Shown in pieces: positions 43,444-52,001 of a stretch of 64,000 nucleotides of DNA; position 1 is the stretch's first letter; each line of letters opens with the position of its first letter. The notes beneath the pieces were generated by a model, which was given only the letters and a program-made list of their open reading frames with translations, ran no database searches and was not told the DNA's origin. The position numbers were made by a program, and so were the translations under genes. This DNA comes from JALZKA01 sp963786495 (GTDB lineage: Bacteria > Actinomycetota > Thermoleophilia > Solirubrobacterales > 70-9). The stretch is from NCBI GenBank assembly GCA_963786495.1, contig CAWAZL010000002.1, forward strand, positions 1,178,001 to 1,242,000, in the 5' to 3' direction.

Positions 43444-44373
43444 CTAGGCGGCCAGCACCGCCGGCGCTTCAGCGAGACCTAAAAAATCAGACTCGCCGGG
43501 GATGCTCTTCCGGTAGGCGCGCCAGCCCTTGAAGTTCCCAGACCACTCGCCGCCGGCCACCGGCTGCGCCTGATGTTCGAACGGCGAGAGGTGGCCGCTC
43601 TCCAAGAGGCGGTCGTGAAGCGTGACATCGGCGTCGTGATCGCGGACTCCCGAGTGGGTCAGGTAGCTGACCCGGGCGCAGCGTCCGACAGAGATCCTGA
43701 GTGCCTTCTCGATCGGCACGTCAGAGCCGAGGTCGTCGGTCAACGGAAGGTGCCACTCGTCCGCCGAGCGTTCCACCGGTTCGGCCGCTTCAAGCTGGTC
43801 CCGCATACGGCACGCGATCTCGCGGATTTCCGGCTGGGCGTCGGGATGGGTGCGCAGGTGCCAGTAGTTGTCCCACTCCGTGGCCGTGACGATGACCGTG
43901 TGCCACATGAAGGGCTCTAGCAAGCGGTTCGTGAGCTGCTTGTGGACATTGAGCCACTCAGGCGACGTCTCCTTGTTCTCGTGTGCTTGAGCGAGGGCCT
44001 GGAAGCGACCCTGGACATCGCCGGCGGGGCCAAAGTCTTCTGAGGTCAGGAGTGAGATGACGTTGTCCACCGCGGCGTCTCTGGCGCTCAGCCACTGGCG
44101 TCGCGCGGCCACCTCCTTCTCCCCGGACAGGTTGCGGCTGGCCTGCATGCCGGGCTGGTTCTCGCCAAACTCGGAGGGAACGAACGGATCCTCGAGCACG
44201 AACCGCAACTGCTTGATGACCGGAATGGCGCGAGAGCTCGCGGAGTTCCGGGAGAACACGCGGTGCGTATTGAACTCGGGCAGGACCATCCGCGGGAAGG
44301 TGATCTCGAAGGTGGTCAGGCGGTCGCCTCCTGGGGAGACCGAGTCCGCGAGGATCTTGGATGCGAAGCTCAT
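43444..44373 (-). CDS. thyX: FAD-dependent thymidylate synthase ThyX (variant motif)
   Basis: 309 residues. After KILADSVSPGGDRLTTFEIT and FPRMVLPEFNTHRV comes SRNSASSRAIPV. The ThyX signature RHRxxSxNxxSxR is thus present as THRVFSRNSASSR, with Thr in place of the first Arg. This form is known in a longer branch of the family. Downstream are WGxNQPGM-like FGENQPGMQASRN, LEPFMWHTVIVTATEWDNYW (FAD/dUMP region) and GRCARVSYLTHSG, HLSPFEHQAQ. It makes dTMP from dUMP with NADPH and folate. The ATG at 44373 gives the family N-terminus; upstream reading is antisense to the neighbour. No thyA is in the window. Confidence 0.9.
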   Translation of the reverse strand: MSFASKILADSVSPGGDRLTTFEITFPRMVLPEFNTHRVFSRNSASSRAIPVIKQLRFVLEDPFVPSEFGENQPGMQASRNLSGEKEVAARRQWLSARDAAVDNVISLLTSEDFGPAGDVQGRFQALAQAHENKETSPEWLNVHKQLTNRLLEPFMWHTVIVTATEWDNYWHLRTHPDAQPEIREIACRMRDQLEAAEPVERSADEWHLPLTDDLGSDVPIEKALRISVGRCARVSYLTHSGVRDHDADVTLHDRLLESGHLSPFEHQAQPVAGGEWSGNFKGWRAYRKSIPGESDFLGLAEAPAVLAA

Positions 44374-44494
44374 CAGCGTTTCTCGAAACCTAGTTTCCAA
44401 CCCGGATGGCACGGCCGGGCATTCATTCCCGCTCTCTGGGGAAAAAAGCGAAGCAGGCATTGATGAGGCATACTCGAAAATAGGTACTGTGGAA

Positions 44495-45154
44495 GTGAGA
44501 GGGGAACTCAACCAGACGGACGAGGTGATGGCGCCGTCGGAGCGGAAGCGCTTCGGCCGGCTCGGCGGCGTGCTTTTCATCATCGGCTCCATTGCAGTTG
44601 CGCCCGCGGCCGCATTTCTCGAGCCGGCGCCGGATACGAGCGCGTATCTGATCGCGCTTTCAGGCGTGCTCGCCGGAGCGGCTTTGATGGCGGTTCCGTG
44701 GGAGAGGCTCCCAGAGCGCGCTCTATATGGAGTCTCGATCTTTGCGACGGGCTATGTCGTCTTGGGGACCAGCCTCTACAGCGACGACTTCGCCTTCTAT
44801 CAGGTGTTGATCGCCGTCTATACCGCCTACGTCGTCAGGGATCGCTCGGACTTCCTCTTGCTCATGGTCTTCTTCACCGCCGCGACGATCGCCCCCCTCT
44901 TCTACATAGACGAAGACGCAAAAGAGCTGGCCCACCACGTGCTGGTGACGCTGCCGGTGATGATCATCTCAGCGACGGTCGTGCGCTATCTGCGCAACGC
45001 GCTGGCCCGTCGCGAGCTTCAATACCGGCGCTTCGCGGTCGAGGCGGTAACCCTGGCCGAGCGCATCCGGGGTGCCCCTGCCGATGCTCCCGAGGCAACG
45101 CCGGAGAACGTCGAGGAGCGCCTCGCGGAGCTTGCCTCGAAGACCCGCGAGTGA
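44495..45154 (+). CDS. Membrane sensor-like protein without output domain (paralogue B)
   Basis: About 219 residues and a paralogue of the protein encoded at 41349. It has the same N-terminal motif (SERKRFGRLGGVLFIIGSIA), about six helices including YVVLGTSLYSDDFAFYQVL and VLVTLPVMIISATVVRYL, and the same RRFAVEAVTLAERIRGAP segment after the last helix. The tail is short and acidic, with no output domain. Start choice: GTG 44489 and GTG 44495 are both in frame. The latter lies 8 bases after a TAGGTA box and is preferred. The ATG at 44528 would shorten the cytoplasmic arm relative to paralogue A. It ends 5 bases from the convergent nuoN stop. Confidence 0.7.
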   Translation: MRGELNQTDEVMAPSERKRFGRLGGVLFIIGSIAVAPAAAFLEPAPDTSAYLIALSGVLAGAALMAVPWERLPERALYGVSIFATGYVVLGTSLYSDDFAFYQVLIAVYTAYVVRDRSDFLLLMVFFTAATIAPLFYIDEDAKELAHHVLVTLPVMIISATVVRYLRNALARRELQYRRFAVEAVTLAERIRGAPADAPEATPENVEERLAELASKTRE

Positions 45155-45159
45155 TCTCG

Positions 45160-46710
45160 TCAACCGAGTGACGAGGTGATCGCCTCGCCGGTTCCGGAAA
45201 CGAAATCGACCAGCGGCGAGGGGATGATCCCGAAGAAGACGACGGCGCAGGCCGCGATGATGCTGAGGGCGATGATGACCCGGCAGCGGATGCCACCGAG
45301 GCTTCTTCCGCCGGCCTCGCCCGAGCCGCCCGCCATCGCGGGCAGGACGCGGTGGCCCGCTTCGGGTGTCGGATCCGACAGATACGCCGGGCGCATCCAG
45401 ACCGCGGCGATCACCCGCAGGTAGTACGCGAGCGAGATCATCGTGCCGACGGCGATCATCACGCCGAGCCAGGTGAAGTCCGCCGCCACGGACGCCTCGA
45501 TCAGATAGAGCTTGCCGATGAAGCCCGCGGTGCCCGGCAGGCCCGCCAGACCGAGCATCGCGATGGTGATCACCCACGCCAAAACGGGGCGCTCGCGGCC
45601 CAGACCCTGCACGGAGCGGATGTCGTCGCCAAAGCCGGTCTCGCGCTCCCTGATCGTGATCACGGCGAACGCCGCGAGGTTCATGAACGCGTACGCCACG
45701 AGATAGAAGAAGAGCGCCTCGACACCGGCCTCGTTGGCCGCGACGATTCCCACCAGCATGTAGCCGGCCTGGGCAATCCCCGAGTAGCCGAGGAGGCGCT
45801 TGAGCGAGCTCTGGGTCAGCGCGCCGACGTTGCCGACGATGATCGAGACCGCCGCCAACGCCGCAAGCGCGGGCTGCCAGTCGCCGACGGCAGGCCCAAG
45901 CGCGACCTCGAAGAAGCGCGCGAAGACGGCGAATGCGGCCGCCTTGGTCGCCACCGCCATGAAGGCGGTGACAGGGGTCGGAGCGCCCTGGTAGACGTCG
46001 GGCGTCCACTGGTGGAACGGTGCGATCGAGAGCTTGAACGCGAGCCCTGTCGCCGTGAGCGCGATGCCGATCAGGATCAGCGGGTCGTCGGCCATGCCGG
46101 CGCCGATGCCCTCGCGGATGCCGGTGAAGTCGGTTGAGCCTGAACCGCCGTAGATGAACGCGAGGCCGTAGAGGAGGGTGGCGGAGCCGAGGCTGCCGAC
46201 GATCAGGTACTTGAGCCCCGACTCGAGCGAGGTCCGGCGCCGCAGGGCCGACCCGCACAGGACGTAGAGCGGCACCGACAAGAGCTCGAGCCCGACGAAG
46301 AAGACGATCAGGTTCTGGGCCATCGCCAAGATCGTCATGCCCAGGACCGATGCGATGAGAAGCGCCTGGAACTCTCCGTGGCCGCCAGGTCCGGGCGCCC
46401 GGTCGGCCGCCTCCTCGCGCCAACTCAGTGGGATCACGAAGGCGGCGCATCCGATCGAGATCAGCGTTGCGACCATGGCAAGGTCGTCGAGCCGGAGCGC
46501 ACCCGCCACCAGGTCCTTCTCTTCGCCCATCTGCCAGATCGCAAGCCCGGCGGCGGCGCCGTAGGCCAGGAAGCTCGCCGCTGAGACGAAGGTGCGCTGG
46601 CCCCGGCTCACCAGACCGGCAAGGAGGACGACCACGAGTCCCGCCGTGAGCGCGATGATCACGGACATGCCGGCGTAGTCCACCTCGGGGGCTGTGAAAG
46701 CGAGGCTCAT
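45160..46710 (-). CDS. nuoN: NADH-quinone oxidoreductase subunit N
   Basis: 516 residues, about 14 transmembrane helices, homologous to Mrp-type antiporters and one of the three large proton-pumping subunits of complex I. Characteristic stretches are NLIVFFVGLELLSVPLYVL, ESGLKYLIVGSLGSATLLYG, LSIAPFHQWTPDVYQGAPTP (with the channel Lys/His region) and SSLKRLLGYSGIAQAGYMLV. It is the last gene of the nuoJKLMN block, and its start overlaps the nuoM stop by 4 bases. The frame is intact. Confidence 0.95.
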   Translation of the reverse strand: MSLAFTAPEVDYAGMSVIIALTAGLVVVLLAGLVSRGQRTFVSAASFLAYGAAAGLAIWQMGEEKDLVAGALRLDDLAMVATLISIGCAAFVIPLSWREEAADRAPGPGGHGEFQALLIASVLGMTILAMAQNLIVFFVGLELLSVPLYVLCGSALRRRTSLESGLKYLIVGSLGSATLLYGLAFIYGGSGSTDFTGIREGIGAGMADDPLILIGIALTATGLAFKLSIAPFHQWTPDVYQGAPTPVTAFMAVATKAAAFAVFARFFEVALGPAVGDWQPALAALAAVSIIVGNVGALTQSSLKRLLGYSGIAQAGYMLVGIVAANEAGVEALFFYLVAYAFMNLAAFAVITIRERETGFGDDIRSVQGLGRERPVLAWVITIAMLGLAGLPGTAGFIGKLYLIEASVAADFTWLGVMIAVGTMISLAYYLRVIAAVWMRPAYLSDPTPEAGHRVLPAMAGGSGEAGGRSLGGIRCRVIIALSIIAACAVVFFGIIPSPLVDFVSGTGEAITSSLG

Positions 46711-48194
46711 GGGCGGACCGCCAACTCGTTCTCTTCCTGCGCGGTTGTGACGGCGCCCACCTTGTCCTGGACCGACGCCTCACCCCTCTGCAGGATCAGC
46801 GTGGGATACAGCGCAATCCCCACGATCACAAGTACGAGCGGGACCAGGACGGACGCGTCGCGAACGCTCATCTCCCGCGACACGACGCCGTCCGGAAGCC
46901 GGTTGTGCATCGTCTTTTGGTACAGGCGGAGCGCGTAGAAGGCGGCCATCGCGATTCCCGCCGTTGCGATGACGGCGTAGGCCGTCTGCTCGTCGAAGAG
47001 CCCGTTCAGGATGTAGAACTCGCCGATGAAGTTGGCCGATCCCGGCATGGCGAGGGTCGCCATCGTGACGATCAAGAACACCACCGCCAGGACGGGGGCG
47101 CGCGTCGCCGCGCCGCCCATCTCGCGCAGGTCCTCGGTGCCGTAACGCTCGGCGAGGACCGCGATGATCAGGAAGATCGGCGCCACGACCAGCCCGTGAT
47201 TCACCATCTGGAGCACTGAGCCGTTCGCCCCGTCGGCGCTCAGCGAGAAGATCCCAAGCGTGATGAAGCCAAGCTGCGCGATCGATGAATAGCCGGCGAC
47301 CAGGCGCACGTTCGTCTGGGTGAAGGCCATCGCCGAGCCGTAAAGGACCGAGAGCAGTGCCAGGACCAGGATCAGGTCCTGAAACTCGACGGTGGCGTCC
47401 GGGAAGATCGGCAGCGCGACACGAAGGAAGCCGTAGGCGGCGACCTTGGGCAGGACGCCGGAGAGCAGCGCAAGGACTGGCAGGGGAGCGGCGCGATAGG
47501 CGTCCGGCATCCAGCCATGGACCGGGAAGGTGGGCATCTTGACGAGGAACGCCGCGGCGAAGAACAGGAAGATCCATTCCTGGCTCCCCTCCGGCAGAAC
47601 GTTCGCGCGAAGGTCCGCCATCGCGAACGAGAGCTCGCCGGTGGACTCGGCGGTGAGGACGGCCGTCGCGATCGCAGCGACCAGCATTAAAAGAGACCCG
47701 ACGAGCGTGTAGACCATCATCTTGATCGTCGCCCGGACGCGGTCGCCGCTGCCGTAGCTGCCGACCAAGAAGAAGAACGGCAACAGCATCAGATCGAAGA
47801 AGAGGACGAAGAGCAGGAGGTCCTGCGCCAGGAAGGCGCCCATGACCGCGAACTCACCGATCCCGAGCATGAGGAAGTAGTTCTTCGGGCGGTCGGGAAG
47901 CCGCCAGGCCGACCAGGCGAAGGTCGCCGCCCACAGGAGCGCGGTCATGACGACCAGGAACAGGCTGATCCCGTCGACGCCGAGCTGGAAGCGCACGCCC
48001 AGGCCTGGGATCCAGCTCTCGTCCACGACCTCCTGGAGGCCTGGAACGCCGGTGTCGAAGCCGATCACCAGCGCGATGGTGAGCCCGAGCGTGACGAGCG
48101 AGCCGAGCACTGAGACCGGCGCCGAGGCGCGCGCGGGGAGGAGCGCCGCGAGGATCGCGACGCCGAGCGGCACGCAGAGGATCGCGATGAGCAT
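46707..48194 (-). CDS. nuoM: NADH-quinone oxidoreductase subunit M
   Basis: 495 residues with about 14 helices. Diagnostic segments include LGVDGISLFLVVMTALLWAA, FFDLMLLPFFFLVGSYGSGD (with the conserved Glu/Asp environment), FLVKMPTFPVHGWMPDAYRA with the proton-channel Lys, and VRLVAGYSSIAQLGFITLGI. It is a proton-pumping membrane subunit of complex I, placed between NuoL and NuoN in the arm. The start directly abuts the nuoL stop. Confidence 0.96.
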   Translation of the reverse strand: MLIAILCVPLGVAILAALLPARASAPVSVLGSLVTLGLTIALVIGFDTGVPGLQEVVDESWIPGLGVRFQLGVDGISLFLVVMTALLWAATFAWSAWRLPDRPKNYFLMLGIGEFAVMGAFLAQDLLLFVLFFDLMLLPFFFLVGSYGSGDRVRATIKMMVYTLVGSLLMLVAAIATAVLTAESTGELSFAMADLRANVLPEGSQEWIFLFFAAAFLVKMPTFPVHGWMPDAYRAAPLPVLALLSGVLPKVAAYGFLRVALPIFPDATVEFQDLILVLALLSVLYGSAMAFTQTNVRLVAGYSSIAQLGFITLGIFSLSADGANGSVLQMVNHGLVVAPIFLIIAVLAERYGTEDLREMGGAATRAPVLAVVFLIVTMATLAMPGSANFIGEFYILNGLFDEQTAYAVIATAGIAMAAFYALRLYQKTMHNRLPDGVVSREMSVRDASVLVPLVLVIVGIALYPTLILQRGEASVQDKVGAVTTAQEENELAVRP

Positions 48195-50201
48195 CTAGCT
48201 AGACACCACCAAGAAGTACAGGGCGAGCGCGGCAAAGCCGCCAAGCAGGAGGAGCGCGTACGCCCGGACGAAGCCCGACTGAGCGCCGCGGACCAGGAGA
48301 CCGACCTCACGGACCGCGCCGACGGTGGCGCTGACGATCCCGTCGACCAGGACCCGCTCGATCACGTTGTTACAGAACTGACCCACCCGGATCACCGGGC
48401 GGTAGACCAGGAAGTCGATGATCTCGTCGAAGTACCACTTGTGCTGGAGGAAGTCATGGACCCCCTCCATACGCGAGCGCAGGCGCCCCGTCAGCCCAGG
48501 ACGCCGCACGTACGCGAGGTAGGCGAGGCCGATCCCCGCGATCGACAGGATCCCTCCAACCAAGAGGCCGAGATAGGCGGACTCATCCGACGGCACGATG
48601 TGGAACAGGTGCGAATCCTCGAACGATCCGGCGAGAAACTCCTCGAGCGAGTGCGTGATCCCGGGCAACTGGAGAACGCCGGCGACGACCGAGAGGAAGG
48701 CCAGCACGGCCATGGCGATCTTCATCCCGGGCGCGCGCTCGGCGATGTGGTGCTCGGAGCCGGGGAAGCCGACTTCCGTGTCCTCCTTCTCGCCGGTCGC
48801 GGGGTTCGCGTGGTCGCCGTGAGCGAGGTGCCCATCCTCGAGCTCCTTGGCCTCGGGGCAGGGGTCGCCCATGACAACCCGGAAGCCGATCCGGAACGCA
48901 TAGAAGGCGGTGAGGAACGCCGCCGCGTACCCGCCGATCGCGAAGATCCAGTACATCCCCCCGCGCTCGGCCGCGAAGACCATGATCTCGTCCTTCGAGA
49001 AGAACCCGGACATGAGCGGGAACCCGGCGAGCGCGAGCGCGCCCACGATCAGCGTGAACGAGGTGAAGGGCATCGCCTTGCGGAAGCCGGACATCCGGTC
49101 GATGTTCTGGTTCCCCGCCATCGCGGCGATGATCGAGCCCGCGGCCATAAAGAGGAGCGCCTTGAAGAAGGCGTGCGTCATGAGGTGGAAGATCCCCGCC
49201 GTGTAGGCCCCGATCGAGACCGCGACGACCATGTAGCCGATCTGGCTCATGGTCGAGTAGGCGATGATCCGCTTTAGGTCCGTGACGACCAGGGCGATGG
49301 TCGCGGCGACGATCAGCGTCGCCAGGCCTCCGAAGGCCGCGATGTCGGCGGCGGTGGGGGCCAGCTCGAACAGGGGGTGCATGCGAGCGATGAGGTAGAC
49401 GCCTGCGGTGACCATCGTCGCGGCGTGGATCAACGCGGACACGGGCGTCGGGCCCTCCATCGCATCCGGGAGCCAGGTGTGGAGCGGGAGCTGCGCCGAC
49501 TTCGCAAATGCGCCCACCAAAAGCAGCAGGCAGATCGCGACGATCGTCCCGCTATCGGGATCGAAGTGGGAGTGAGCCTCTTCGAAGACGGTCAGGTAGT
49601 CGAATGCGCCTAGCTCGCGGAAGATCAGGAATGCCGCGAGGACGAGGCCGATGTCCCCGATGACGTTGATCACGAACGCCTTCATGCCCGCGGTCGTCGC
49701 CGTGTTTCGCCGGTACCAGAACGAGATCAGCGCGTACGAGGCGAAGCCGACGAACGCCCAGCCAACGACCAGGAGGACGAAGTTGCCCGCCAGCACCAAG
49801 AGCAGCATCGAGAAGACGAAGAAGTTGAGGTAGGCGAAGAACCTCGCGTAGCCCTGATCGGAGACCATGTAGGCGGTCGCATAGAGGTGGATCAGCATCG
49901 AGACGCCCGAGACGACCAGGCACATCACGACCGAGAGCGGGTCCACCAGAATCCCGAGCTGGATGTCGAGGCCGACCGACGTCGCGTAGTCCCACGCGGT
50001 CGAAGTCAGCTGGCGCGCGTCCTCGGGCTCGCCCAGCATCACGATGAACGCTCCGATCGCGCTCGCGAACGAGAGGGCGATCGCGCCGGTGCCGATCAAC
50101 CCCGCGGTGCGGCCGCTCCAGCGCCGAAAGCCGAGGCCGATCACGATCGATCCCGCCAGCGGGAAGATCAGGACCAGCCAGGCGAAGCCGGTGGCGCTCA
50201 T
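48195..50201 (-). CDS. nuoL: NADH-quinone oxidoreductase subunit L
   Basis: 668 residues, the distal antiporter-like subunit of complex I. It shows about 15 helices plus the C-terminal lateral helix region that clamps NuoM and NuoN. Landmarks: LGILVDPLSVVMCLVVSGVS, LVVGWAFVGFASYALISFWY, KSAQLPLHTWLPDAMEGPTP, VSALIHAATMVTAGVYLIAR, and DLKRIIAYSTMSQIGYMVVA. A hydrophilic His/Glu/Asp-rich loop near residue 440-470 (ELEDGHLAHGDHANPATGEK) is longer than usual. Its start overlaps nuoK by 4 bases. Confidence 0.96.
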   Translation of the reverse strand: MSATGFAWLVLIFPLAGSIVIGLGFRRWSGRTAGLIGTGAIALSFASAIGAFIVMLGEPEDARQLTSTAWDYATSVGLDIQLGILVDPLSVVMCLVVSGVSMLIHLYATAYMVSDQGYARFFAYLNFFVFSMLLLVLAGNFVLLVVGWAFVGFASYALISFWYRRNTATTAGMKAFVINVIGDIGLVLAAFLIFRELGAFDYLTVFEEAHSHFDPDSGTIVAICLLLLVGAFAKSAQLPLHTWLPDAMEGPTPVSALIHAATMVTAGVYLIARMHPLFELAPTAADIAAFGGLATLIVAATIALVVTDLKRIIAYSTMSQIGYMVVAVSIGAYTAGIFHLMTHAFFKALLFMAAGSIIAAMAGNQNIDRMSGFRKAMPFTSFTLIVGALALAGFPLMSGFFSKDEIMVFAAERGGMYWIFAIGGYAAAFLTAFYAFRIGFRVVMGDPCPEAKELEDGHLAHGDHANPATGEKEDTEVGFPGSEHHIAERAPGMKIAMAVLAFLSVVAGVLQLPGITHSLEEFLAGSFEDSHLFHIVPSDESAYLGLLVGGILSIAGIGLAYLAYVRRPGLTGRLRSRMEGVHDFLQHKWYFDEIIDFLVYRPVIRVGQFCNNVIERVLVDGIVSATVGAVREVGLLVRGAQSGFVRAYALLLLGGFAALALYFLVVSS

Positions 50202-50497
50202 CCCTTGAGGCCTCGAAGCTCATCGACGTTGAGGGGCAGCCGCCGGCGGAACATGGCGACGATAAGGCCCAGCCCGACGACGACCTCGCATGCGGCGACC
50301 ACCATCACCACCAGGGCGAAGACCTGCCCGTCTTGCGTGCCAGTCGAGCGGGCGAAGGCCAGGAGGGCGAGGTTGCCCGCGTTCAGCATCAGCTCGAGGC
50401 AGAGCAGCACGACCAGCGGGCTTCTCCGCAGAAGCACCCCCGCCGCGCCGACGGCGAACAGCATCGCCGATAGGACCAGGTACCACTCGATCGCCAT
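50198..50497 (-). CDS. nuoK: NADH-quinone oxidoreductase subunit K
   Basis: 99 residues, three transmembrane helices, as expected. The conserved carboxylates of the quinone-to-pump relay are seen in VVLLCLELMLNAGNLALLAF (helix 2 Glu) and MVVAACEVVVGLGLIVAMFR (helix 3 Glu). The start abuts the nuoJ stop with no gap, and the end overlaps nuoL. Confidence 0.95.
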   Translation of the reverse strand: MAIEWYLVLSAMLFAVGAAGVLLRRSPLVVLLCLELMLNAGNLALLAFARSTGTQDGQVFALVVMVVAACEVVVGLGLIVAMFRRRLPLNVDELRGLKG

Positions 50498-51058
50498 CTA
50501 GCCCGCCGCCTCGCTCTCGGTGCCAGGCACGGTGCCTGGCACCGCGCGGTCCTCCTCGCGCTTGCGGGCGGCCAGGACGACGGCGCCCACGGCCGCGATC
50601 AGGAGCAGGATCGAGGCGGCCTCAAAGGCGACGAGGAACCGCTCGAGCATGAGCGTGCCGATCGCCTCGGGCGAGCCGAAGCCCAGCGGGACCGTCGGTC
50701 CCTCCTCGCCGATCGCTTTGAGGCCCGTACCGAGAATCGCGATCGAAAGCTCGACGAAGAGCGCGACGGCCAGTACAGGAGCCAGGAACCTCTGGCCGGT
50801 GATGGGCTCCCACTCGGGCTCCTCGACTCCGCCAACGTAGGCGGCGACGAACACGTAGAGGACCATCACGGCGCCGGCGTAGACCACGACCTGGGCGGCT
50901 GCGATGAACTCGGCGTGGAGGGTCAGGAAGAGCCCTGCGAGCGCCACCAGGTGGACGACGAGGGCAAGCACGCTGTAGAAGGGATTCTTGAGCGCGACGA
51001 CCGCAATCGCGCCGCCCAGGGCGCCGATTGCGCCAGCGAAGAACACCACCTCTTCCAT
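50498..51058 (-). CDS. nuoJ: NADH-quinone oxidoreductase subunit J with a repeat-derived C-terminal tail
   Basis: 186 residues, five helices. The conserved NuoJ elements are VVALKNPFYSVLALVVHLVA, FIAAAQVVVYAGAVMVLYVF (helix 3 with the pi-bulge Gly-Ala) and VEEPEWEPITGQR. The last residues (DRAVPGTVPGTESEAAG) are unlike the family. They are encoded by a 25-base palindrome (50519-50543) lying inside the reading frame, so a repeat has apparently been inserted near the 3' end without harming the enzyme core. It is the first gene of the nuoJKLMN block. No nuoI precedes it: the neighbour upstream is a hydrolase gene transcribed from about 31 bases away on the same strand. Confidence 0.95.
   Translation of the reverse strand: MEEVVFFAGAIGALGGAIAVVALKNPFYSVLALVVHLVALAGLFLTLHAEFIAAAQVVVYAGAVMVLYVFVAAYVGGVEEPEWEPITGQRFLAPVLAVALFVELSIAILGTGLKAIGEEGPTVPLGFGSPEAIGTLMLERFLVAFEAASILLLIAAVGAVVLAARKREEDRAVPGTVPGTESEAAG
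50519..50543. repeat. 25-bp palindrome inside the 3' end of nuoJ
   Basis: GGTGCCAGGCAC (50519-50530) and GTGCCTGGCACC (50532-50543) are perfect reverse complements around one central base. It is translated as part of the NuoJ tail (Val-Pro-Gly-Thr twice). Confidence 0.85.
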
Positions 51059-51089
51059 CGGCCCGCATCCTATTCGCGGGCGGCTTGCC

Positions 51090-52001
51090 TTACGCCTTGT
51101 GGGCCAGCTCCTCGATGGCGTCGACGACCACTTCCGGGGCTTCGACCTGCGGCGTGTGGCCGATGCCTTCCAGCATCACGATCTTCGCGTGGGGGAGCAT
51201 GTCGCCCAGGATGCGGGCTCCGGCGGGGACGCACAGCCGGTCGCGGTCGCCCCAGATGACGGTCACGGGCACCTCGATGGCGTCCGCGTCGAAGGGGTTC
51301 TCAAGGTCCGGCTTGATCCGCTTCGCGTAGTCGATCCTCTCGCGGATGACCGGGCGCTCGACGTTGTAGCGCGTGAAGCGGTTCACGACCTCTTGGTCGA
51401 TCGAGCCCGGGTCGCCGAAGGCGAGGGCGCGGTAGAGGCGCCCGACGACGCGGCGCGTGACCGCAGGCGGAACCGGCGCGGGGAGGCCGATGATCTGTGA
51501 GACCGCCGGAATGCGGTCGGCGGAGAAGAAGAGGGGTGCCATCTTGATCCCTGCGGGGCCGATCGGGACCACTCCGGCGATTGGCAGGTCGCGGCGCTCG
51601 GCGAGCCGCAGCGCGACCCAGCCGCCCAGCGAGTTGCCGACCACGACGACCTTCCGCTTTGCCTTCGCCGCCGCTTTGAGTACCGCCTCCTCTGCGAAGT
51701 CCGCGAGCTGGTCAAGGACGTTGCCTGGGCCGAGCGGTGGGGCGACCCCGAAGCCCGGCTGGTCGTATGCGATCGCAGCGCGGTCGATCGCCGCCAGGCG
51801 CTCGAGGACGGCGAGCCAAGTTTCGGCGTTGTCAAGCCATCCGTGCAGGAGCACGGCGGGCGCGCCGTGGCCGCGCGTGCGGATCATCCGCGTGGCGACG
51901 CCGTCCAGCTCCAGGCGCGCGCGATCCAGGCGCGGCGCGGGCGGCGGGGGCGCTTGGCGCTCCTCGCCGCCCTGATCGCCCAGGCGGATCGCGGGGCTCA
52001 T
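51090..52001 (-). CDS. Alpha/beta hydrolase
   Basis: About 303 residues. The fold markers are clear: oxyanion His-Gly in PAVLLHGWLDNAETW, AYDQPGFGVAPP, nucleophile elbow VVVVGNSLGGWVALRLAE (Ser), acid IWGDRDRLCVPAGA, and catalytic His VMLEGIGHTPQVEAP. A Pro/Arg-rich N-terminus of about 30 residues precedes the domain. Its ATG overlaps the stop of the neighbouring lipase-like gene by 4 bases, so the pair is co-translated. An esterase or lipase acting on acyl esters is likely from fold and context (adjacent to acyl-CoA genes). The substrate is not known. Confidence 0.88.
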   Translation of the reverse strand: MSPAIRLGDQGGEERQAPPPPAPRLDRARLELDGVATRMIRTRGHGAPAVLLHGWLDNAETWLAVLERLAAIDRAAIAYDQPGFGVAPPLGPGNVLDQLADFAEEAVLKAAAKAKRKVVVVGNSLGGWVALRLAERRDLPIAGVVPIGPAGIKMAPLFFSADRIPAVSQIIGLPAPVPPAVTRRVVGRLYRALAFGDPGSIDQEVVNRFTRYNVERPVIRERIDYAKRIKPDLENPFDADAIEVPVTVIWGDRDRLCVPAGARILGDMLPHAKIVMLEGIGHTPQVEAPEVVVDAIEELAHKA

